Of a stretch of 29,525 nucleotides of DNA, positions 21,106-28,052 are shown one piece after another. The position numbers and the translations under genes are program-made. A model generated the notes under the pieces. It searched no databases, was not told the origin of the DNA, and worked only from the letters and a program-made list of their open reading frames with translations. This DNA is from JBKPDV01 sp046728075 (lineage in GTDB: Bacteria; Acidobacteriota; Thermoanaerobaculia; UBA5066; Gp7-AA6), in assembly GCA_046728075.1 (NCBI GenBank), contig JBKPDV010000208.1:1-29525 (forward strand), written 5' to 3'. How positions within the stretch are numbered: position 1 is the stretch's first letter; the number at the start of each line of letters is the position of its first letter.

Positions 21106-21133
21106 TCTGAGAAACTGACCGGGAGGTAGACAG

Positions 21134-21448
21134 ATGTACCTTTGCCAGTGGCACCTCGACCTCGCTTACGGGAAGCAGTCGCAAGCCCTCGAGGTCCTGC
21201 AGATGTGGGGTAAGGAAAAGATGGCGAGCTCGGAGTTTCGCCGAGCCCGTCAGACGCAGCTTCTCGTCGGACACCTGGGAGTCTCTCCCTCTCATGTGAC
21301 CGACGAATACGTTTTCGAGACCCTCGCGGACTTCGAAGCGGCGCTCGCGGGAATGAGCCAGCCGCAATTCCGGGCACACTCCAACGCTCTGGCGCCCCTC
21401 GTGGTTCCTGGCTCCCAGCATTGGATCGTCCATCGAATCGTTCCCTAG
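21134..21448 (+). CDS. Small hypothetical protein, possibly dimeric alpha/beta-barrel
   Basis: A protein of 104 residues with GGGAGG 8 bases before ATG 21134. 'MYLCQWHLDLAYGKQSQALEVLQMWGKEKM' looks like the beta strand and helix that begin a ferredoxin-like dimeric alpha/beta barrel. 'FETLADFEAALAGMSQPQFRAHSNALAPLVVPGSQHWIVHRIV' resembles the second half, with the final strand W-I-V-H-R-I-V. I do not recognise a named family; NIPSNAP-like or ABM-like folds are the nearest. It ends 20 bp before the dnaE2 promoter. Confidence 0.7.
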   Translation: MYLCQWHLDLAYGKQSQALEVLQMWGKEKMASSEFRRARQTQLLVGHLGVSPSHVTDEYVFETLADFEAALAGMSQPQFRAHSNALAPLVVPGSQHWIVHRIVP

Positions 21449-21468
21449 TTTTTCCGGTGCGAACGGCG

Positions 21469-21497
21469 TTGACTTACGCCTGATTAACGCCTAGATT
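21469..21497 (+). promoter_or_regulatory. dnaE2 promoter with 11-bp-period direct repeat, matching imuA
   Basis: TTGACT (21469-21474) and TAGATT (21492-21497) are spaced by 17 bp. The spacer holds TTACGCCT (21474-21481) and TAACGCCT (21485-21492), 11 bp apart. Of the 29 positions, 25 or so are identical to the imuA promoter at 5020-5048, while flanking sequence is not alike. Transcription should start at about 21504, the dnaE2 GTG itself. Confidence 0.75.
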
Positions 21498-21503
21498 TGG
21501 CAG

Positions 21504-24500
21504 GTGAACGGGCATTTCCGGACCCGACCCTCGGCCAATTCCGAAGGGGAGCCGCCTTCGCGAGATCTCGGACTCGGAGGAGGGCCTCCAGCTGTTCCCC
21601 TGATCGTTGCCGCCGGAGCGCGCAAGGAGAAGCTGCGACAGCGCGCCTGGAAACCGCCCGCTTTTTCCCACAAGCGCCCCTACGCCGAGCTGCATGCGGC
21701 CTCGGCGTTTTCTTTTCTGGAAGGTGCCTCGCTTCCCGAAGACCTGATCGCGCAGGCGGCGGAGCTCGAGCTTCCCGCCATCGCGCTCGTGGATCGCAAT
21801 GGCGTCTACGGGGCGCCCCGGTTCTACAAGGCGGCGCGCGCCGCGGGTGTTCGGGCGCTCGTCGGCGCCGAGGTGACGCTGGAAACCAGTCGACAGTCGA
21901 CAGTCGACCGTCGACAGAGAAAACAACGGAAGTCCGAAGTCGCGAATCAGAAACCGCAGATCGGAGATCTTCCCCGTCTCATGCTCTTGGTCGAGAACCG
22001 CACCGGCTACAAGAACCTCTGCCGCTTGATCACGGCCGGTGCGCTCGGAAAGCCGAAGGGGGAGACGAGCGTCACGTTGGATCAGATCACGGAGTACGGC
22101 GAAGGACTTCATTGCGCGACCGGTGGGGAGGAGGGGCCGATCGCGCGGGTGCTCGAGAGCGATGGTCTGGAAGCGGCCGCCGGGATGCTCGAACGTTTGG
22201 TGCAGGTGTTTCCCGGGCGCGTGCACGTCGAGCTTCAGCGGCATTCCGTTGCCCGCGAGGAGCATCGCAATCAGGCTTTGCTCGATCTGGCCCGGCGGCT
22301 GCGCCTGCCTCTCTTGGCCACCAACGGCGTGCGCTACGCGCGTCCGAAGGACAAGGAGCTTCACGACATCTTCACCGCGATCCGCAATCACACGACGCTC
22401 GATCGCGCGGGCCGGCTTCTGGAGGAACAGAGAGAACGGCACTTCAAGGGCGCCGTTGCGATGGAGACGCTCTTTCCCGATCTGCCGGCCGCGCTGGATG
22501 GAGCGTGGGAGCTCGGCCAGAAGCTCGACTTCACGCTCGCGGACCTGGGCTACCGCTTCCCCGAGTATCCGCTGCCGTCGGGAGAGACCGCCGCTTCGTA
22601 CCTGCGCCAGATCACCTGGAACGGCGCGCGCTCCCGCTTCCGGCCGCTGACGGCTCGCGCGCAGGCGCAGCTGACCAAGGAGCTGGTGATGATCGAGAAG
22701 CTGGACCTGGCCGGCTACTTCCTGATCGTCTGGGACATCGTCCGCTTCTGTCTGGAGAACAAGATCCTGGTCCAGGGGCGCGGCTCGGCCGCCAACAGCG
22801 CGGTCTGCTATGCGCTCTCGATCACGGCGGTCGATCCGGTGAAGATGGACCTGCTCTTCGAGCGCTTTCTTTCGGAGGAGCGCGGCGAGTGGCCCGACAT
22901 CGACCTGGATCTTCCCTCCGGCGATCAGCGCGAGCGCGTCATCCAACACGTCTACGAGAAGTACGGACCCTACGGCGCGGGCATGACGGCCAACGTCATC
23001 ACGTACCGCGACCGCTCCGCCGCGCGCGAGACAGGAAAGGCCCTCGGCTACTCGCCCGAGCAGGTCGATCGTCTCTCCAAGCACCTCTCCGCCTGGAACT
23101 TCGGCGAGATCCGCGAGCCGATCGCGGAGCTCTCCAAAGAGGTTGCGGCCGCGGGGCTGGATCCTCGGGACTCGCGGACGAAACATTTTCTCCGCAACTT
23201 TCTCGCGGTTCAGAACCTCCCCCGCCATCTGGGGCAGCACTCGGGCGGGATGGTCGTCGCCGCCGGCCGCCTGGATGAAGTCGTGCCGCTCGAGCCCGCT
23301 TCCATGCCGGGCCGCGTGGTCGTGCAGTGGGACAAGGACGACTGCGCGGATCTCCAGATCGTGAAAGTGGATCTCTTAGGCCTCGGGATGCTCGCCGCGA
23401 TCGAGGAAGCGATTCCGATGATCCGCATGCACGAGAAGATCGACGTCGACCTCGCTCATCTTCCGCAGGACGACCCGAAGGTCTACGAGATGCTGAACAC
23501 GGCGGACACGGTCGGCTGCTTTCAGGTCGAGAGCCGCGCTCAGATGGCCTCGCTGCCGAGAAACGCGCCGAAGAAGTTCTATGACCTGGTCGTCCAGGTC
23601 GCGATCATCCGCCCGGGCCCGATCGTGGGCGGCATGGTGCGCCCTTTCTTCGAGCGGCGGCAGGGGAGGGCGCCCGTCGAGTATCCGCACCCGTGCCTCG
23701 AGCCGATCCTGGAACGGACGCTCGGCGTTCCGCTCTTTCAGGAGCAGCTTCTTCGCATCGCGATGGTCGCCGCCGGCTTCACGGGCGGCGAGGCGGAAGA
23801 GCTGCGGCGCGCGATGGGCTTCAAGCGGTCGATGGAGCGGATGGGCGCGATCGAGGAGCGCCTGCGCGCGGGAATGCGAGAGCGGGGAATCTCCGAGCCG
23901 GCCCAGGAGCAGATCGTCAAGTCGATCACCTCCTTCGCGCTCTACGGATTTCCGGAGTCGCACGCGGCATCCTTTGCGCTAATCGCGTACGCGAGCTGCT
24001 ACTTGAAGGCGCGCCACCCGGCGGCGTTCTTCGTCTCGCTCTTGAACTGCTGGCCGATGGGCTTCTACCACCCGGCGACTCTGGTCAAAGACGCGCAGCG
24101 GCACGGGACGGCGGTTTTCTCAATCGATGTCGCGCGCTCGGGTTGGAAGTGCCGTTGGGAGCGGAGAGGCGTGCGCCTCGGGATGCGCTTCGTGCTGGGG
24201 CTCTCCGAGGCCGCGGGAAAGCGCATCGAAGAGGAGCAGAGACGCGAGCCTTTTCGCGATGCCGACGATCTGGCGAGGCGATGCGCCTTGAAGCCGCACG
24301 AGCTCACGCTGCTCGCCCAGGCGGGAGCGCTCGCCTCTTTTGGAAAGACGCGCCGCGAGGCGCTCTGGCAGGTCGCGAAAGTCGCGCGGCCCTCGGGCGC
24401 GCTCTATGCGGAGCTTCCCACGGACGATCCCTCGCCTCTTCCCGAGATGAGCCCGCAGGAGGAGACCGCGGCCGATTACGCGGCCACCCAGATGACGACG

Positions 24501-24860
24501 GGGGCCCACTGGATGGAGCACTGGCGCCGTCAACTGGATTCTCGCGGAATCCTGTCGGCGGCGGAGCTCCTGCGGCGTCCCGACGGAGCGCGCGTGACCA
24601 CGGCCGGCACCGTCATCGTCCGACAGCGGCCCGGCACGGCGAAGGGATTCGTCTTTTTGACGCTCGAGGACGAGACCGGAATGTGCCAGGCGATCGTGCG
24701 CCCGGACCTTTTCCGCGACAATCGCGCCGTCATCGTCGGCTCCGGGAGCCTGATCGTGGAAGGAAGATTGCAGAAGACCGACGGAACGCTGTCGGTCAAG
24801 GGCGAGAGGTTCTGGCCCCTCTCACAAGTCGAGGCGGTGCCGAGCCACGATTTCCGCTGA
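21504..24860 (+). CDS. dnaE2: DnaE2, error-prone DNA polymerase III alpha-type subunit
   Basis: A C-family polymerase of 1118 residues, the catalytic partner of ImuA/ImuB in damage-induced mutagenesis. The PHP domain begins at about residue 58 ('YAELHAASAFSFLEGASLPEDLIAQAAELELPAIALVD'). The palm carries the catalytic triad: D465 and D467 in P-D-I-D-L-D (D469 follows), and D623 in 'IVKVDLLGLGML'. 'DTVGCFQVESRAQM' and 'IIRPGPIVGGMVRPF' are standard, and the OB domain is near residues 1030-1100. Residues about 127-152 are an in-frame insertion made of heptamer repeats, in a PHP-domain loop. The start GTG 21504 coincides with the predicted transcript start, so the mRNA may be leaderless; the 57-residue leader before the PHP domain lacks conserved sequence. 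It lies about 14 kb from imuB, not in one cassette. Confidence 0.94.
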   Translation: MNGHFRTRPSANSEGEPPSRDLGLGGGPPAVPLIVAAGARKEKLRQRAWKPPAFSHKRPYAELHAASAFSFLEGASLPEDLIAQAAELELPAIALVDRNGVYGAPRFYKAARAAGVRALVGAEVTLETSRQSTVDRRQRKQRKSEVANQKPQIGDLPRLMLLVENRTGYKNLCRLITAGALGKPKGETSVTLDQITEYGEGLHCATGGEEGPIARVLESDGLEAAAGMLERLVQVFPGRVHVELQRHSVAREEHRNQALLDLARRLRLPLLATNGVRYARPKDKELHDIFTAIRNHTTLDRAGRLLEEQRERHFKGAVAMETLFPDLPAALDGAWELGQKLDFTLADLGYRFPEYPLPSGETAASYLRQITWNGARSRFRPLTARAQAQLTKELVMIEKLDLAGYFLIVWDIVRFCLENKILVQGRGSAANSAVCYALSITAVDPVKMDLLFERFLSEERGEWPDIDLDLPSGDQRERVIQHVYEKYGPYGAGMTANVITYRDRSAARETGKALGYSPEQVDRLSKHLSAWNFGEIREPIAELSKEVAAAGLDPRDSRTKHFLRNFLAVQNLPRHLGQHSGGMVVAAGRLDEVVPLEPASMPGRVVVQWDKDDCADLQIVKVDLLGLGMLAAIEEAIPMIRMHEKIDVDLAHLPQDDPKVYEMLNTADTVGCFQVESRAQMASLPRNAPKKFYDLVVQVAIIRPGPIVGGMVRPFFERRQGRAPVEYPHPCLEPILERTLGVPLFQEQLLRIAMVAAGFTGGEAEELRRAMGFKRSMERMGAIEERLRAGMRERGISEPAQEQIVKSITSFALYGFPESHAASFALIAYASCYLKARHPAAFFVSLLNCWPMGFYHPATLVKDAQRHGTAVFSIDVARSGWKCRWERRGVRLGMRFVLGLSEAAGKRIEEEQRREPFRDADDLARRCALKPHELTLLAQAGALASFGKTRREALWQVAKVARPSGALYAELPTDDPSPLPEMSPQEETAADYAATQMTTGAHWMEHWRRQLDSRGILSAAELLRRPDGARVTTAGTVIVRQRPGTAKGFVFLTLEDETGMCQAIVRPDLFRDNRAVIVGSGSLIVEGRLQKTDGTLSVKGERFWPLSQVEAVPSHDFR
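21888..21967 (-). repeat. Heptamer repeats inside dnaE2 (two unit types, reverse orientation)
   Basis: AGTCGAC occurs three times plus CGTCGAC (21888-21915), followed after a short spacer by units (21930-21967) that on the minus strand read GATCTGC, GGTTTCT, GATTCGC, GACTTCG. GACTNNN-type and GATTTNN-type units therefore sit side by side, linking the two. Translation reads SRQSTVDRRQ and so on, without breaking the frame. Confidence 0.8.
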
Positions 24861-24914
24861 CTGAGGACTGCGGACTGCGGACTGCGGACTGCGGACTGAG
24901 GACTGAGGACTGAA
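24859..24914 (+). repeat. GACTGNG heptamer array starting at the dnaE2 stop codon
   Basis: Seven and a half tandem 7-bp units (GACTGAG or GACTGCG) begin within the dnaE2 stop codon itself. An inverted copy follows at 24957-24984. Confidence 0.9.
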
Positions 24915-24956
24915 ATGGCTTTTGCCCGAAGAAGACTTATCGGAACGACAGCCTCT

Positions 24957-24984
24957 TGAGTCCTCAGTCCTCCGTCCTCAGTCG
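24957..24984 (-). repeat. Inverted GACTGAG heptamer array
   Basis: On the minus strand this reads GACTGAG, GACGGAG, GACTGAG, GACTC. Together with 24859-24914 it can form a stem of about 20 bp around a 43-nt centre, between the convergent dnaE2 and DUF4337 genes. It may act as a two-way transcription barrier, though no U tract is present. Confidence 0.8.
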
Positions 24985-24994
24985 GGACGGGAGA

Positions 24995-25576
24995 TCAGCC
25001 CATCAACGTCAGCACGAACAGCAGCGTCGCCGCGCCGCCCAGTAACATCGAGCCCCACCACACCGGGTGGCTCCGGGTCAGCGCGGCGACGGCGCCCAGA
25101 GCGATGGAGACCTGGAAGAGCGCGACCGCGTTGGCGAATCCGTGATGGCGGTGGAGAAGATGGTCCGCTTCGGCGGATTTCTCGTCCCGTCTCTTCTCGA
25201 GCTCCCGGGCCTTCTTCTCGATCTCCTTCTGTTCCTCGGCGTAGCGCTTCTGTTTCTCGCCGTACTCGGCCGGCGGTTCTTTGGCGATGGCGAGCCAGGA
25301 AGTGCGTGAGGCTTCGGCCGTCGCCCCTTTGATTCCCTTGGCCTGGTAGTACGCCCACTGGTCCGAGGCTTCGGCCTGGAGACGCGTCGCTTCCGTCTTC
25401 AACACGAGAGCCTCATTCACGGTCGCGCCGGCCTTGAGCGCCGCGATCGCGGCGACGGCCGCGAAGAGAGCGGTGGTGAGCGCAATCCTCTTCAAGAAGG
25501 CGCCGCCCTCGTGCTCGAGCTCCTCGTGGATCGTTTCGTGGAGCTTTTCGGTTTCGATCTCGGGACCTTCGGGCAT
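24995..25576 (-). CDS. DUF4337-family membrane protein
   Basis: An inner-membrane protein of 193 residues. The start is ATG 25574-25576 with GGAGGA about 7 bases upstream; a longer in-frame reading has no support. Family pattern: 'EKLHETIHEELEHEGGAFLKRIALTTALFAAVAAIAAL' (first membrane helix at about 26-48), 'SDQWAYYQAKGIKG', a charged coiled-coil-like stretch with many Glu and Lys ('GEKQKRYAEEQKEIEKKARELEKRRDEK'), and two C-terminal membrane helices ending 'LLFVLTLMG'. The function of DUF4337 is not known. It faces dnaE2 tail to tail across the inverted heptamer repeats and is divergent from the gene at 25711. Confidence 0.9.
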   Translation of the reverse strand: MPEGPEIETEKLHETIHEELEHEGGAFLKRIALTTALFAAVAAIAALKAGATVNEALVLKTEATRLQAEASDQWAYYQAKGIKGATAEASRTSWLAIAKEPPAEYGEKQKRYAEEQKEIEKKARELEKRRDEKSAEADHLLHRHHGFANAVALFQVSIALGAVAALTRSHPVWWGSMLLGGAATLLFVLTLMG

Positions 25577-25710
25577 CGCGCGTCCTCCTGCTTTCCTGCG
25601 ACAGCGGCATAACTCTACGCGATCGGCGATCGGGAGAAGGAGACGAGAGGTCTCGAGAAGCAGCCGAACCTTTTGACCGGCGCCTCGTACCCAAAGGCGT
25701 GGGGAGGAGC

Positions 25711-27978
25711 ATGATTCGAGGAGCGTCTGGAAGGACCGTCTTCTTCGTTTCCCTGCTGCTCCTGGCTGCCGCTGGGCTGGGCCAGACGGCCGCACCCGCT
25801 CCGGCGGTCGCGGTCTCCCGCGCGCCCGGGCCGATCACAGTGGACGGGGATCTTTCGGATCCGGGCTGGAAGGGGGCCGCCGAGATCGACACGTTCTGGG
25901 AAACCTCGCCGGGAGACAACGTCCCGGCCAAGGTGCGAACCGTGGCGTACCTCACGTACGACGACAGGGCCTTCTATATCGGAGTGCGCTGCGACGACCC
26001 GCGCCCCGAAAGAATCCGCGCGCCGTACGTCGACCGCGACCAGGTCCTCGGAACGGACGACAACATCGCGATCTTCCTCGACACCCGCAACGACCGGCGT
26101 TCCGCCATCGAATTTCGGGTCAACCCGCGAGGGATCCAGGGCGACGCGATCTGGAACGAGGCCAACGGCAACGAGGACTTTTCGCCCGATTTCTTCTACG
26201 ACACGGCCGCGAAGATCACGCGAGAGGGGTGGACGGCGGAGATTCGGCTTCCTTTTTCGTCGCTTCGCTACGGAAAGTCCGACCCGCAGACCTGGGGCAT
26301 TCTCGTCTGGCGAAACTATCCGCGCGAATTCCGATACGCCTTCCACTCGAGCCCGATCCCGCGCGGGTCCAACTGCCTGATCTGCCACATGCGGGATGTC
26401 ACCGGCCTCTCCGGCCTCCCCTCCGCGGGCCATCTGGTGGCGGCTCCTTACGTCACCGCAAAGGAAGAGGGTCGCCCGAGAGATTCGTCGGATCCGCGCT
26501 CCCCGTTCGTCAACGAGCCCGTGCGGGTCAACGCGGGCGGCGACGTGAAGTGGACTCCGAGCCCCGAAACGGCTGTCGACGCGACGATCAACCCCGACTT
26601 TTCCCAGATCGAGTCCGACGTCGCTCAGATCGCCGTCAACCAGCGGTTCGCGCTCCTCTTTCCCGAAAAGCGTCCGTTCTTTCTCGAAGGGACAGACCTC
26701 TTCCAGACACCGATCCAGGCCGTCTACACGCGGACCATCACCTCTCCGAGATGGGGGAGCCGCATCACCGGCAAGCTCGGTTCGTCGGCCTATACGCTGT
26801 TGATCGGGCAGGATCGCGGCGGCGGCAGTGTGATTCTGCCCGGTCCGCAGTTTTCCACTTTTGCGCCGCAGGATTTCTCTTCGTTCTTCGGCATCGGGCG
26901 CCTGCGCCACGACGTCGGGACCTCGTTTGCAGGGATGCTCGCGACCGATCGCGAGGTTTCGGGGGGAGGGCACAACCGCCTCATCGGCCCGGATTTCCAG
27001 TGGCGCCCGAACCAGACCGATCAGGTCACGGGCCAATTCCTCTACAGCGACACCCGCACGCCCGATCAACCGGATCTTGCCAGCGAATGGGACGGACGCA
27101 AGCTCTCGGGCAGCGCGCTCGACCTCAACTGGAACCATCAGACGTCCACGTGGGGCTGGTTTGGTGAGTACAGGGACCTGGCCGACGGTTTCCGCGCGGA
27201 CAACGGGTTCGTGCCGCAGGTCGGAATTCGCGAAGGGACCGCGCAGCTCGGCTACGCGTTCTATCCGCAGGGACTCTTTCGGCGTCTCTTCCCGCGCGTC
27301 GGGGAGGACTACATCGTGGACCGCAACGGCCGCCTCGTCTTCCGCCGGTTTTTCCCCGGAGTCGATTTCTTCGGCGCCTACAACCTGACCGGCTTTCTCG
27401 GCGTGAACGCGGACGCCGTTCGGGTCGGCACCGACATCCTCGACCGCACGCAGCTCGTCTGGCTCGTTCAGGTCGATCCATCCCGGCGTTTCACGCGCGT
27501 GACCTTCCAGGGCTTTCTCGGCAGCGAGATCGACTTCGACAACGCGAGAACGGGACACGGAGGAGACCTGACTGCCGTGATCACGGCGCGGCCGACCGAC
27601 CACCTCGAGTTCCAATTCAACGGCGACCGGCGGTGGCTCGACGTTTCGGGAGGAAGGCTTTTCACCGCGCAGATCGAGAGACTGAAGGTCACCTACACGT
27701 TCTCCGCGCGCATGTTCCTTCGCGTCATCGGGCAGTACGTCGAGACGCGGCGCGATCCCTCTCTCTACACGTTCGCCGTTCCGGCCCGGGACGGCAACTT
27801 CGACGGTTCGGCGCTCTTCTCCTACAAGCTGAACTGGCAGACGGTCTTCTTCCTCGGCTACGGCGACAGCCGGGTCCTGCTTCCCCAGCCGAGCGTCCCC
27901 TCGCAGAGCTCGCGCTATGACCTCGTCCCGTCCGCGCGGCAGCTCTTCCTGAAGATCTCGTACGCCTTTCAGGGCTAG
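25711..27978 (+). CDS. CBM9-like/DUF5916 outer-membrane beta-barrel protein with a CXXCH motif
   Basis: A large envelope protein of 755 residues. The start chosen is ATG 25711, with GGGGAGGAG just before it; GTG 25699 lacks a ribosome site. Residues 1-24 form a signal peptide (MIRGASGRTVFFVSLLLLAAAGLGQ). Residues about 40-215 are a CBM9/DOMON-like domain ('ITVDGDLSDPGWKGA', 'TDDNIAIFLDTRNDRRSAIEFRVNPRG', 'GWTAEIRLPFSSLRY'). Residues about 280-755 match DUF5916 ('INPDFSQIESDVAQIAVNQRFALLFPEKRPFFLEGTDLF') and continue as barrel strands to 'FLKISYAFQG'. C222-L-I-C225-H226 is a c-type haem-like motif between the two parts; whether relatives keep it I cannot say. The role is unknown: possibly a porin-like or receptor function with ligand binding. 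Confidence 0.88.
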   Translation: MIRGASGRTVFFVSLLLLAAAGLGQTAAPAPAVAVSRAPGPITVDGDLSDPGWKGAAEIDTFWETSPGDNVPAKVRTVAYLTYDDRAFYIGVRCDDPRPERIRAPYVDRDQVLGTDDNIAIFLDTRNDRRSAIEFRVNPRGIQGDAIWNEANGNEDFSPDFFYDTAAKITREGWTAEIRLPFSSLRYGKSDPQTWGILVWRNYPREFRYAFHSSPIPRGSNCLICHMRDVTGLSGLPSAGHLVAAPYVTAKEEGRPRDSSDPRSPFVNEPVRVNAGGDVKWTPSPETAVDATINPDFSQIESDVAQIAVNQRFALLFPEKRPFFLEGTDLFQTPIQAVYTRTITSPRWGSRITGKLGSSAYTLLIGQDRGGGSVILPGPQFSTFAPQDFSSFFGIGRLRHDVGTSFAGMLATDREVSGGGHNRLIGPDFQWRPNQTDQVTGQFLYSDTRTPDQPDLASEWDGRKLSGSALDLNWNHQTSTWGWFGEYRDLADGFRADNGFVPQVGIREGTAQLGYAFYPQGLFRRLFPRVGEDYIVDRNGRLVFRRFFPGVDFFGAYNLTGFLGVNADAVRVGTDILDRTQLVWLVQVDPSRRFTRVTFQGFLGSEIDFDNARTGHGGDLTAVITARPTDHLEFQFNGDRRWLDVSGGRLFTAQIERLKVTYTFSARMFLRVIGQYVETRRDPSLYTFAVPARDGNFDGSALFSYKLNWQTVFFLGYGDSRVLLPQPSVPSQSSRYDLVPSARQLFLKISYAFQG

Positions 27979-28052
27979 AGAAACTTCGCCCACCGGCGCC
28001 AGCGTCGAAGGGATGGGAACTTTCGTGCCCCGCCGGTTTCTCTTCCTGCAGA

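Noticed and set aside
21460..21475. CGAAC...GTTG near the dnaE2 promoter as a Gram-positive-type SOS box
   Set aside because: The spacing is 3 rather than 4 bases, the second half is incomplete, and no counterpart exists at imuA.
21504..24860. Replicative DnaE1 instead of DnaE2
   Set aside because: The sequence pattern, the length of about 1100 residues, and above all the promoter shared with imuA-imuB point to DnaE2.
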